DNA of 64,000 nucleotides, taken from JBJYIN01 sp046237015 (lineage in GTDB: Bacteria > Pseudomonadota > Gammaproteobacteria > Enterobacterales > Enterobacteriaceae). Below the pieces are notes generated by a model. The model saw nothing but the letters and a program-made list of their open reading frames with translations. It searched no databases and was not told the origin of the DNA. This document shows positions 1-7,803 of the stretch, piece by piece. The stretch is taken from NCBI RefSeq assembly GCF_046237015.1, contig NZ_JBJYIN010000005.1, positions 1-64,000 on the forward strand, given 5' to 3'. The position numbers and the translations under genes are program-made. The first letter of the stretch is position 1; every line of letters starts with the position of its first letter.

Positions 1-92
1 AAGATACGGTCTTGTGAGTGCCCACACAGATTGTCTGATTAAATTGTTAAAGAGCGTTGCGTTGCGGTCTTAACCACTTCGCGAGGTGGCGT
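1..92 (-). promoter_or_regulatory. rRNA operon leader with boxA antiterminator
   Basis: Read on the minus strand, this matches the transcribed leader of an enterobacterial rRNA operon. The boxA antitermination element GCTCTTTAACAATTT is at 41-55 and is followed by the conserved CAGACAATCTGTGTGGGCAC stretch. The 16S gene would begin to the left of position 1, so the operon runs leftward out of the window. The neighbour gmhB is the gene that flanks rrnH in Escherichia coli, so this is probably the rrnH equivalent. Confidence 0.9.
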
Positions 93-120
93 ATACTACG
101 CTTATCACCTGCAGAGTCAA
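93..120 (-). promoter_or_regulatory. rRNA operon promoter P2
   Basis: On the minus strand there is a -35 box TTGACT (115-120), a 16-nt spacer and a -10 box TAGTAT (93-98), followed by a short C-rich discriminator. Position and sequence correspond to the P2 promoter of enterobacterial rRNA operons, just upstream of boxA. Confidence 0.8.
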
Positions 121-194
121 CGTTTATTTTAAAGCGTTTTCTCTTTCTTTACCGACCCGGTTGTGTGTTCACAGCGCCGTGTCGATGGAGGCGC

Positions 195-222
195 ATTATA
201 GGCAGCGAATCAGGAAGCGCAA
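195..222 (-). promoter_or_regulatory. rRNA operon promoter P1
   Basis: On the minus strand there is a -35 box TTGCGC (217-222), a 16-nt spacer and a consensus -10 TATAAT (195-200), followed by the GCGCC discriminator typical of stringently controlled rrn P1 promoters. The AT-rich stretch at about 223-272 would be the UP-element and Fis region. This is about 100 bp upstream of P2, the usual spacing. Confidence 0.8.
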
Positions 223-274
223 GCAAATATATCCAACTTTATTCTATTTGCACAACTTTCATCCATTTAGCCTA

Positions 275-838
275 TTAGCTACGCTTTTTTATCCATTGGG
301 GTAAGTTTGCAAGGCTATCAATCACAATATCAGCCAAGGCTTCCCCCTGTTCCGTGACAGGTTTTCCCGTACGAACTAAAACTTTAGTTCCAACCCCAGC
401 AGCAATACCTGCCTGCAAATCTTCTATTTTATCCCCGACAATATAAGAAGCAGCCATATCGATATTCAAATGCCGTTGGGCAGAAAGCAGCATACCCGGT
501 TCTGGTTTACGGCAATCACACACTTGACGATAATCTCCCACTGTTGCATCGGGATGGTGTGGGCAAAAATAGATCCCATCCAAGTCAACATCGCGATCGG
601 CCAAGGACCAATCCATCCACTCAGTCAGTTGCATAAACTGTTCTTCGGTGAATTTACCGCGTGCAATACCAGATTGATTGGTCACAATAACCAAAGCAAA
701 TCCCAATTTTTTCAGTTCTTGCAGAGCGTCAATGACACCGTCGATGAATTGAAACTGATCAATCTCATGTACATATCCGTGATCGATGTTGATCGTGCCG
801 TCACGATCGAGGAAAATTGCTGGAACACACTGTGCCAC
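275..838 (-). CDS. gmhB: D-glycero-beta-D-manno-heptose 1,7-bisphosphate 7-phosphatase
   Basis: This cytoplasmic HAD-family phosphatase removes the 7-phosphate from heptose bisphosphate on the way to ADP-heptose for the lipopolysaccharide inner core. The protein is 187 aa, normal for the family. The HAD nucleophile motif DRDGT has Asp11 and Asp13. A zinc site Cys92-x-His94 with Cys107-x-Cys109 is typical of GmhB. It sits between the rRNA operon and metN, as in Escherichia coli, and is transcribed toward the rRNA operon. The 180-bp gap to metN carries divergent promoters. Confidence 0.96.
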   Translation of the reverse strand: MAQCVPAIFLDRDGTINIDHGYVHEIDQFQFIDGVIDALQELKKLGFALVIVTNQSGIARGKFTEEQFMQLTEWMDWSLADRDVDLDGIYFCPHHPDATVGDYRQVCDCRKPEPGMLLSAQRHLNIDMAASYIVGDKIEDLQAGIAAGVGTKVLVRTGKPVTEQGEALADIVIDSLANLPQWIKKRS

Positions 839-923
839 TTACTTAGCTCCTGATGGCGTAAATTACTCGCTAGTATCGCATGATTTTGCGGACAGAGAGA
901 ATGGCAGACAACATCAATCTCAA

Positions 924-952
924 TTGACTTAGACGTCTAGACGCCCTAACAT
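924..952 (+). promoter_or_regulatory. metN promoter covered by tandem MetJ boxes
   Basis: A -35 TTGACT (924-929) and -10 TAACAT (947-952) are separated by 17 nt. The spacer holds a perfect met box AGACGTCT (931-938) directly followed by a second, 6/8 box AGACGCCC (939-946). Tandem 8-bp met boxes are the operator of the S-adenosylmethionine-dependent repressor MetJ. Here they would block RNA polymerase directly. The promoter assignment is inference; the met box match is plain. Confidence 0.75.
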
Positions 953-1018
953 CCCGCTATTATTCTGCTTTGACAGAATCAGGTTTATCCAGCCATAGGC
1001 ATTCACGATAAAAAATAT

Positions 1019-2050
1019 ATGATTGAACTTTCTAATATTACCAAGGTTTTTCAGCAAAAAGGGCGTGCGATCACCGCCCTTGCTGACGTAAATCTTCGTG
1101 TTCCAACGGGACAGATTTACGGCGTAATTGGTGCATCTGGTGCGGGCAAAAGTACATTAATCCGCTGTGTTAACTTGTTAGAACGTCCTACACAAGGAAA
1201 CGTGTTGGTTGACGGCCAGGATTTAACCCAGTTATCAGATAGTCAGCTCACACGAGCACGCCGACAAATTGGCATGATCTTTCAGCATTTTAACTTACTC
1301 GCTTCACGTACGGTATTTGGCAATATTGCGCTTCCTCTCGAACTGGATAACACACCTAAAGCGGAAATCGCACGTCGGGTAAATGAGTTGCTGGATTTAG
1401 TGGGTCTGGCGGATAAACATGATGCTTATCCAGCAAATCTTTCTGGTGGGCAAAAACAACGTGTGGCAATCGCTCGCGCTCTGGCCAGTAATCCCAAGGT
1501 GTTGTTGTGTGACGAAGCAACGAGTGCACTCGATCCCGCAACGACCCGCTCGATTCTCGAATTACTCAAAGATATCAACCGCCGCTTAGGGCTGACTATC
1601 CTTTTAATCACTCATGAAATGGATGTCGTAAAGCGCATTTGCGATCAAGTTGCAGTCATCAGCGATGGGAAACTTATCGAACAAGATACGGTAAGCGAAG
1701 TGTTCTCACACCCTAAAACCCCGCTGGCGCAAAAGTTCATTCAATCCACTTTACATCTCGATATTCCCGACGACTATATTGCTCGTCTGTCACCGGAATG
1801 CGGTATTAATACCACCCCGTTATTGCGAATGGAATTTACCGGCCAATCTGTTGACGCACCGTTACTTTCTGAAGTTGCACGACGCTTTAATGTGAATAAC
1901 AACATCATCAGCGCCCAAATGGATTATGCCGGTGGCGTTAAATTCGGCATCATGCTGGCGGAAATGCATGGCGAACATGATGACACCGTAGCAGCAATCG
2001 CGTTCTTGCAGGAAAGTAACGTTACTATTGAGGTTCTGGGTTATGTCTGA
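1019..2050 (+). CDS. metN: D/L-methionine ABC transporter ATP-binding protein
   Basis: This is the ATPase of the MetNIQ methionine importer, acting on the inner face of the cytoplasmic membrane. The protein is 343 aa. Walker A GASGAGKS is at residues 38-45, the ABC signature LSGGQ near residue 140 and the Walker B LLCDEATSALD after it. The C-terminal region from about residue 265 is the methionine-sensing NIL/C2 domain that gives trans-inhibition. It is the first gene of metNIQ, overlaps metI by 8 nt and lies behind MetJ boxes. The start has a weak ribosome-binding site but matches the family N-terminus. Confidence 0.97.
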   Translation: MIELSNITKVFQQKGRAITALADVNLRVPTGQIYGVIGASGAGKSTLIRCVNLLERPTQGNVLVDGQDLTQLSDSQLTRARRQIGMIFQHFNLLASRTVFGNIALPLELDNTPKAEIARRVNELLDLVGLADKHDAYPANLSGGQKQRVAIARALASNPKVLLCDEATSALDPATTRSILELLKDINRRLGLTILLITHEMDVVKRICDQVAVISDGKLIEQDTVSEVFSHPKTPLAQKFIQSTLHLDIPDDYIARLSPECGINTTPLLRMEFTGQSVDAPLLSEVARRFNVNNNIISAQMDYAGGVKFGIMLAEMHGEHDDTVAAIAFLQESNVTIEVLGYV

Positions 2051-2696
2051 AGCTATGATGTGGTTAATGGTTCGAGGTGTCTGGGAAACCGTCGCCATGA
2101 CATTCGTTTCCGGATTCTTCGGCTTTGTTTTGGGTCTGCCAGTGGGCGTTTTATTATATACCACCCGCCCCGGACAAATTATTGCTAACCCTAAGCTCTA
2201 CCGAGTCATTTCAGCACTGGTTAACATTTTTCGATCGATTCCCTTTATTATTTTGCTGGTTTGGATGATTCCTTTTACACGCATGGTGGTAGGAACCTCG
2301 ATTGGCCTACAGGCGGCTATTGTCCCCCTAACAGTCGGAGCCGCGCCGTTCATTGCCAGAATGGTAGAAAATGCGCTTCTGGAAATCCCAACAGGTTTAA
2401 TTGAGGCTGCGCGAGCTATGGGTGCAACACCCATGCAGATCATCAGAAAGGTTTTACTGCCGGAAGCTTTACCAGGATTAATTAACGCCGCAACGATCAC
2501 CCTTATTACGCTTGTAGGCTATTCTGCTATGGGGGGAGCCGTTGGTGCTGGCGGCCTAGGTCAAATTGGGTATCAGTATGGTTATATTGGTTATAACGCT
2601 ACCGTCATGAATACTGTATTAATCTTGTTAGTTATTTTGGTTTACCTGATCCAATTTTGCGGGGACCATACGGTAAAAGCCGTCACACACAAGTAG
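2043..2696 (+). CDS. metI: Methionine ABC transporter permease
   Basis: MetI is the membrane-spanning subunit of the MetNIQ importer. The start chosen (MSEAMMW) gives 217 aa, the Escherichia coli length. A longer frame opens at 2028, but its first five residues are not part of the family. Several hydrophobic transmembrane segments are visible. The cytoplasmic EAA coupling loop, EAARAMGATPMQIIRKV, contacts MetN. The start codon lies inside the last codons of metN, so translation is probably coupled. Confidence 0.96.
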   Translation: MSEAMMWLMVRGVWETVAMTFVSGFFGFVLGLPVGVLLYTTRPGQIIANPKLYRVISALVNIFRSIPFIILLVWMIPFTRMVVGTSIGLQAAIVPLTVGAAPFIARMVENALLEIPTGLIEAARAMGATPMQIIRKVLLPEALPGLINAATITLITLVGYSAMGGAVGAGGLGQIGYQYGYIGYNATVMNTVLILLVILVYLIQFCGDHTVKAVTHK

Positions 2697-2763
2697 TCGT
2701 TAAAACACACTTTTGCTTACTTTGAGCATAAGCTATGAAGATTTTTAATTAGAGGTTAAGGAT

Positions 2764-3579
2764 ATGGCTATGAAATTTAAATCCATCGCAACCATTGGGG
2801 CTTTAATTAGCGTTCTTGCGCTGGCGGGATGTGGTCAGGAAGAAAAGAACCCAAACCATATTAAAGTTGGCGTCATTGTTGGTGCTGAACAGCAAGTTGC
2901 AGAAGTTGCGCAGAAAGTGGCAAAAGATAAATATGGTCTGGATGTGGAATTAGTAACCTTTAATGATTATGTTTTGCCTAATGAAGCGCTAAGCAAAGGT
3001 GATATCGATCTCAACGCTTTCCAACATAAACCTTATCTGGATCAGCAGATCAAAGATCGCGGCTATAAGTTAGTTGCTGTTGGTAATAGTTTTGTTTATC
3101 CGATTGCGGGTTATTCCAAGAAAATAAAATCACTGGATGAATTACAAAACGGTGCACAAATTGCGCTACCGAACGATCCAACTAATCTGGGTCGCTCATT
3201 ATTACTGTTACAAAAAGTCGGCTTAGTTAAGCTAAAAGATAACGTTGGCCTGTTACCAACCATTCTGGATGTTACAGAGAATGCCAAAAATCTTAAGCTG
3301 GTTGAACTGGAAGCCCCACAATTGCCTCGCTCCCTGGACGATGCGCAAATTGCATTGGCAATTATCAACACAACGTATGCCAGCCAGATTAACTTAACAC
3401 CTGCTAAAGACGGCATTTTTGTTGAAGAAAAAGACTCTCCGTATGTAAACCTGCTGGTTTCTCGCGAAGACAATAAAGACGCGGAAAATGTGAAAAAATT
3501 CGTTCAGGCTTATCAGTCAGACGATGTTAACGAAGCGGCAAATAAAATCTTCAACGGTGGCGCAGTGAAAGGTTGGTAA
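2764..3579 (+). CDS. metQ: Methionine-binding lipoprotein
   Basis: MetQ is the substrate-binding component of MetNIQ, anchored at the periplasmic face of the inner membrane. The protein is 271 aa with a lipoprotein signal peptide and lipobox LAGC (lipidated Cys23). The NlpA/MetQ domain follows and aligns with the E. coli protein nearly throughout, including the C-terminal NGGAVKGW. It lies 67 nt behind metI and has a good ribosome-binding site. A hairpin follows the gene. Confidence 0.97.
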   Translation: MAMKFKSIATIGALISVLALAGCGQEEKNPNHIKVGVIVGAEQQVAEVAQKVAKDKYGLDVELVTFNDYVLPNEALSKGDIDLNAFQHKPYLDQQIKDRGYKLVAVGNSFVYPIAGYSKKIKSLDELQNGAQIALPNDPTNLGRSLLLLQKVGLVKLKDNVGLLPTILDVTENAKNLKLVELEAPQLPRSLDDAQIALAIINTTYASQINLTPAKDGIFVEEKDSPYVNLLVSREDNKDAENVKKFVQAYQSDDVNEAANKIFNGGAVKGW

Positions 3580-3613
3580 GTCTCTCGTTACACGTTTTAT
3601 TAAATATATCCTT

Positions 3614-3635
3614 AAGACGAGCTCAGGCTCGTCTT
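3614..3635 (+). terminator. metNIQ terminator hairpin
   Basis: There is a 9-bp perfect stem, AAGACGAGC / GCTCGTCTT, with a TCAG loop, about 35 nt after the metQ stop and followed by a T-rich stretch. It probably ends the metNIQ transcript. Confidence 0.7.
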
Positions 3636-3695
3636 GTTATTTGTGCAATAGCTTGCTTCAATATCCGCTCTTTGAGAAAAAGCAGAGGTAATCCT

Positions 3696-4103
3696 ATGCG
3701 TGTCGTCCCTCTTATCTTGTTAACCATATCGCTAACAGGCTGTTCCCTATTCCAAAAGCCAACAGCACCCGCACCTCAACCGGTTAGCGAACCGAAAGTA
3801 GAACCTGTCGCGAAGCCAAAACCAGCTCCGCGCCCCGCGCCTGCTGTTCTCTATAAAAACGCTGAAGAGTTGGTTGGCAAGCCGTTTCGAGACATGGGAG
3901 AAGTGTCAGGTTCATCGTGTCAGGTAACAGCACAAGACTCCCCTCCGAATACGACCAATGCTCGGAAAAGAATGCAGAACCGAGCAACCGCGATGAAAGC
4001 CAATGCCGTTTTACTCCATGAATGCCAGATCATCAGCGGTGTTGCTGGTTGTTACCGTCAGGCCGTTTGCCAAGGTACCGCATTAAAAGTTTCAGATAAA
4101 TGA
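3696..4103 (+). CDS. rcsF: Rcs stress-sensing outer-membrane lipoprotein
   Basis: RcsF senses envelope damage and signals through IgaA to the RcsCDB phosphorelay. The reading frame is open from 3573, but the real start is the ATG at 3696, which has an AGAGG ribosome-binding site and gives 135 aa. It begins with a lipoprotein signal with Cys16 (LTGC). A proline-rich, positively charged linker threads the outer membrane. The C-terminal domain has the four cysteines that form the two disulfides. It lies between metQ and trmO as in E. coli, and its stop overlaps the trmO start (ATGA). Confidence 0.94.
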   Translation: MRVVPLILLTISLTGCSLFQKPTAPAPQPVSEPKVEPVAKPKPAPRPAPAVLYKNAEELVGKPFRDMGEVSGSSCQVTAQDSPPNTTNARKRMQNRATAMKANAVLLHECQIISGVAGCYRQAVCQGTALKVSDK

Positions 4104-4807
4104 ATCCATTTATTTTCAATCAGATCGGCGTTATTCGTTCACCCTACAAAGAAAAATTCGCCATTCCACGGCAACCGGGTCTGATTGATGATGGCGGAGG
4201 GGAACTCCAGCTTTTACCGCCTTATAATCAGGCGGAATGTGTTCGTGGGCTTTCCGATTTCAGCCATTTGTGGATCCTGTTTATTTTCCACCAGACCATG
4301 GAAAAGGGTTGGCATCCTACCGTCCGTCCGCCTAGATTAGGCGGAAATGCGCGCGTTGGGGTATTCGCAACACGCTCCACTTTCCGTCCTAACCCTATCG
4401 GGATGTCACTCGTAGAGTTAAAAGGCATTCGAGCGCAGGATGGAAACATTACTCTGGAGTTAGGTAGTCTCGATCTGGTTGATGGCACACCGATCATTGA
4501 TATCAAACCCTATCTCCCTTTTGCAGAAAGTTATCCAAATGCACTTGCGGGTTTCGCTCAATCTGCACCAGAAACGGAGATGACGGTTATATTCTCTCCG
4601 TATGCGGAACAACAACTCGCCCACAATCGATTGAAGTACCCACAGCTAAAGCGCTTTATCAGCCAGGTTCTTGCCCAGGATCCTCGTCCGGCATACCGCA
4701 AGGGTGAAAAGAACGATCGGGAGTACGCCGTTTTATTATTGGAATTCAATGTACGTTGGCGCGTGTCGGATCAACAAACCGAGGTATTGTCTCTCGATGC
4801 AAGCTAA
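4100..4807 (+). CDS. trmO: tRNA (N6-threonylcarbamoyladenosine37-N6)-methyltransferase TrmO
   Basis: TrmO (formerly TsaA/YaeB) methylates t6A37 of tRNA-Thr(GGU) to m6t6A using S-adenosylmethionine. The protein is 235 aa, the family length. The N-terminal half is the TsaA-type single-sheet barrel, with the conserved GIGMS-type strand (NPIGMSLVEL), TRSTFRPNPIG and DLVDGTPIIDIKPY segments. It overlaps rcsF by 4 nt, so it is probably translated from the same message. Confidence 0.94.
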   Translation: MNPFIFNQIGVIRSPYKEKFAIPRQPGLIDDGGGELQLLPPYNQAECVRGLSDFSHLWILFIFHQTMEKGWHPTVRPPRLGGNARVGVFATRSTFRPNPIGMSLVELKGIRAQDGNITLELGSLDLVDGTPIIDIKPYLPFAESYPNALAGFAQSAPETEMTVIFSPYAEQQLAHNRLKYPQLKRFISQVLAQDPRPAYRKGEKNDREYAVLLLEFNVRWRVSDQQTEVLSLDAS

Positions 4808-4974
4808 AAGCCTCACATATGCGCCGCGATGAGTTCACGATGACTATTCCTACATAAATTTATCCCGACTCTCTTTTGAGGAGCGGTTCACACTGTTAAA
4901 CTAAGCCACTTTTTATGCCTTCGGCTGCATTAGGCAGCAGATGCTATTTCTTGTTCTGACGGAACTAAAACACC

Positions 4975-6693
4975 ATGCGTACTAGTCAATACATGCTCTC
5001 CACACTCAAGGAGACGCCCGCTGATGCGGAAGTTATCAGCCACCAGTTAATGCTCCGTGCAGGTATGATTCGCAAACTCGCCTCTGGCCTCTATACCTGG
5101 CTGCCGACCGGCTTGCGCGTTTTGAGAAAAGTAGAAACCATCGTGCGCGAAGAGATGAATAACGCAGGCGCGATTGAGGTTTCCATGCCGGTGGTTCAAC
5201 CAGCCGACCTTTGGTTAGAAAGCGGTCGCTGGGAGCAATATGGCCCAGAGCTTCTGCGTTTTGTTGACCGTGGTGAACGCCCGTTCGTACTTGGTCCAAC
5301 ACATGAAGAAGTGATTACTGATTTGATCCGTAATGAGATCAGCTCATACAAACAGCTTCCATTGAATTTTTTCCAGATTCAGACCAAGTTCCGTGATGAA
5401 GTTCGTCCACGTTTTGGCGTCATGCGTTCCCGTGAGTTTCTGATGAAAGATGCGTACTCTTTCCATACATCACAGGAATCACTTCAGGTGACCTACGATG
5501 CCATGTACGCCGCCTACAGCAAAATATTCAGCCGCATGGATCTGGATTTCAGAGCTGTTCAGGCAGATACCGGCTCCATCGGCGGTAATGCATCGCATGA
5601 ATTCCAGGTATTAGCGGCAAGCGGTGAAGATGACATCGTCTTCTCTACCGATTCAGACTACGCAGCAAATATTGAGCTGGCTGAAGCTGTTGCCCCAAAA
5701 TTAGGGCGCGCAGAAGCTCAGGAAGAAATGCGTCTGGTTGATACGCCAAATGCTAAAACGATCGCTCAACTGGTTGAACAATTTAAGCTGCCAATTGAAA
5801 AAACGGTAAAAACCTTACTGGTTAAGGCAACGGAAGAAAGCGGACAGAAACTGGTCGCCCTGCTGGTACGTGGCGATCATGAACTGAACGAAGTTAAAGC
5901 CGAGAAACTCGAACTGGTTGCCAGCCCGCTGACATTTGCAACGGAAGAGGAAATCCGAGCTATCGTTGGCGCAGGTCCTGGCTCACTAGGACCGGTAAAT
6001 TTACCGATTCCTGTCGTGGTTGACCGGGCGGTTGCCGCAATGAGTGATTTTGGCGCCGGTGCCAATATTGATGACAAACACTATTTCGGTATCAACTGGG
6101 AGCGAGATGTTCCTCTGCCCTCCGTTGCAGATATCCGTAATGTGGTAGAAGGTGATGCCAGCCCTGATGGTAAAGGGACGCTACAAATTAAGCGTGGTAT
6201 TGAAGTCGGTCATATCTTCCAACTGGGTACTAAATATTCAGAGGCCTTAAAAGCGACCGTACAGGGAGAAGATGGACGTAATCAGATTCTCACCATGGGT
6301 TGCTACGGTATTGGGGTCACTCGCGTCGTCGCAGCCGCGATTGAACAGAATCATGACGATCGTGGCATTATCTGGCCAGACGCGATTGCACCTTTCCACG
6401 TCGCTATTCTGCCGATGAATATGCACAAGTCTTTCCGCGTGAAGGAAGTCGCTGAAGATATTTATCAGCAATTACACGCTAAAGGTATCGAAGTGTTATT
6501 GGACGATCGTAAAGAACGCCCTGGCGTGATGTTCGCTGATATGGAATTAATTGGCGTACCGCATACCATTGTTATTGGCGATCGCAATTTGGATAGCGAA
6601 GAGATTGAATATAAGCATCGCCGGATTGGTGAAAAACAAATGATTAAAACCAGCGAGATCGTCGATTTCCTGCTGGCGAATATCGTTCGCTAA
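4975..6693 (+). CDS. proS: Prolyl-tRNA synthetase
   Basis: ProS charges tRNA-Pro with proline in the cytoplasm. The protein is 572 aa, a bacterial-type class II enzyme. The class II catalytic core has the motif 2 region (FRDEVRPRFGVMRSREF). The YbaK-like editing insertion at about residues 225-400 removes mischarged Ala-tRNA. The anticodon-binding domain is at the C-terminus. It begins with the usual MRTSQYMLSTLKETPADAE. It is followed by a strong terminator shared with the convergent rpoS. Confidence 0.97.
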   Translation: MRTSQYMLSTLKETPADAEVISHQLMLRAGMIRKLASGLYTWLPTGLRVLRKVETIVREEMNNAGAIEVSMPVVQPADLWLESGRWEQYGPELLRFVDRGERPFVLGPTHEEVITDLIRNEISSYKQLPLNFFQIQTKFRDEVRPRFGVMRSREFLMKDAYSFHTSQESLQVTYDAMYAAYSKIFSRMDLDFRAVQADTGSIGGNASHEFQVLAASGEDDIVFSTDSDYAANIELAEAVAPKLGRAEAQEEMRLVDTPNAKTIAQLVEQFKLPIEKTVKTLLVKATEESGQKLVALLVRGDHELNEVKAEKLELVASPLTFATEEEIRAIVGAGPGSLGPVNLPIPVVVDRAVAAMSDFGAGANIDDKHYFGINWERDVPLPSVADIRNVVEGDASPDGKGTLQIKRGIEVGHIFQLGTKYSEALKATVQGEDGRNQILTMGCYGIGVTRVVAAAIEQNHDDRGIIWPDAIAPFHVAILPMNMHKSFRVKEVAEDIYQQLHAKGIEVLLDDRKERPGVMFADMELIGVPHTIVIGDRNLDSEEIEYKHRRIGEKQMIKTSEIVDFLLANIVR

Positions 6694-6715
6694 CCGTTGT
6701 CAGCACATAAAAAAT

Positions 6716-6733
6716 CGGTGGGTTACCCCACCG
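6716..6733. terminator. Bidirectional terminator between proS and rpoS
   Basis: The hairpin CGGTGGG-TTAC-CCCACCG is flanked by a run of A on the left and a run of T on the right, so it can terminate both rightward proS and leftward rpoS transcripts. It lies 23 nt after the proS stop and about 35 nt beyond the rpoS stop. Confidence 0.88.
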
Positions 6734-6768
6734 TTTTTTATTCTGACTAATACTATATCGAACCGTCG

Positions 6769-7716
6769 TTATTCACGGAACAATTCTTCAATATTGAGTC
6801 CTTGTGCCTGCAAAATTTCACGCAGACGACGCAAACCTTCAACCTGAATCTGCCGAACACGTTCACGAGTCAAGCCGATTTCCCGGCCAACATCTTCCAA
6901 CGTTGCAGCTTCATAGCCCAACAGACCAAAGCGACGGGCTAAAACTTCACGCTGTTTAGCGTTAAGTTCAAATAACCACTTCACGATGTTCTGCTTCATA
7001 TCATTATCTTGCGTGGTATCTTCTGGGCCGTTGTCTTTTTCATCAGCCAGAATATCCAGCAGCGCCTTTTCCGAATCACCACCCAATGGCGTGTCAACGG
7101 AAGTAATACGCTCATTCAAACGCAACATACGATTAACATCATCAACAGGTTTATCGAGCTGCTCGGCAATTTCTTCCGCGCTTGGCTCGTGGTCCAGTTT
7201 ATGAGAAAGTTCGCGTGCGGTACGCAGATAAACGTTCAGCTCTTTGACGATATGAATAGGCAAACGAATGGTGCGGGTTTGATTCATGATGGCCCGTTCA
7301 ATCGTTTGCCGAATCCACCATGTGGCGTAAGTTGAAAAACGGAATCCCCTTTCTGGATCAAATTTTTCTACTGCGCGGATCAGACCGAGATTCCCTTCCT
7401 CAATAAGATCTAAAAGCGCTAAACCACGATTGTTGTAACGGCGGGCAATTTTCACCACCAGCCGCAGGTTACTTTCGATCATCCGACGGCGTGACGGAGT
7501 ATCACCGCGCAACGCACGTCGGGCAAAATAGACTTCTTCTTCAGCGGTTAAAAGAGGCGAATAACCAATCTCTCCCAAATAGAGTTGCGTAGCGTCTAAA
7601 ACACGCTGTGGGACCCCTTGCGATAATAACTCATCATCAATCGAATCATTATCACTGGTTTCGCGCTTTGTCGTCAAAAACGTCAAGTCCATTCTCTTCG
7701 AAATCAGCATCTTCAT
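6769..7716 (-). CDS. rpoS: RNA polymerase sigma factor RpoS (sigma-38), N-terminal frame broken
   Basis: This is the stationary-phase and general stress sigma factor. From ETSDNDS onward the protein is a complete RpoS: region 1.2, region 2 (RFSTYATWWIRQTIERAIM), region 3 and the region 4 helix-turn-helix (GLTRERVRQIQ), ending in NIEELFRE. The first ~18 residues of this frame (MKMLISKRM...) are not RpoS sequence. The normal start, 7750 with an AGGAG site, is in another frame and stops after 32 codons (separate entry). The RpoS-like part needs either a restart at the internal ATGs (7716, 7710, 7692) or a +1 frameshift. Whether active protein is made cannot be told from sequence. The family is about 330 aa long. 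Confidence 0.93.
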   Translation of the reverse strand: MKMLISKRMDLTFLTTKRETSDNDSIDDELLSQGVPQRVLDATQLYLGEIGYSPLLTAEEEVYFARRALRGDTPSRRRMIESNLRLVVKIARRYNNRGLALLDLIEEGNLGLIRAVEKFDPERGFRFSTYATWWIRQTIERAIMNQTRTIRLPIHIVKELNVYLRTARELSHKLDHEPSAEEIAEQLDKPVDDVNRMLRLNERITSVDTPLGGDSEKALLDILADEKDNGPEDTTQDNDMKQNIVKWLFELNAKQREVLARRFGLLGYEAATLEDVGREIGLTRERVRQIQVEGLRRLREILQAQGLNIEELFRE

Positions 7717-7750
7717 GTAACTCGTTAACTTTCAGCGTACTTTGGCTCAT
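7652..7750 (-). pseudogene. rpoS: Original 5' end of rpoS, cut off by a frameshift
   Basis: A good ribosome-binding site (AGGAG) precedes an ATG at 7748-7750. The frame reads MSQSTLKVNELHEDADFEEN, then GLDVFDDKA, the normal RpoS N-terminus, then RNQ and a TGA at 7652-7654. The RpoS frame resumes in the +1 frame immediately afterwards (ETSDND). Compared with E. coli RpoS, which has six residues (LVEEEP) between KA and SDND, about four residues are missing. A deletion of about 11 nt therefore explains both the loss and the shift better than a single-base sequencing error. Confidence 0.8.
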
Positions 7751-7803
7751 AAGTGGCTCCTACCCGTGATCCCTTGGCAGAATACCGAAATACTCTGCCC
7801 GAT

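Noticed and set aside
57..304. Two 72-73-codon plus-strand frames in the rRNA leader
   Set aside because: They lie across the rrn promoters and leader on the opposite strand, with no ribosome-binding site and no recognisable protein.
470..853. 127-codon frame on the plus strand opposite gmhB
   Set aside because: Antisense shadow of a conserved gene; composition and residues are not protein-like.
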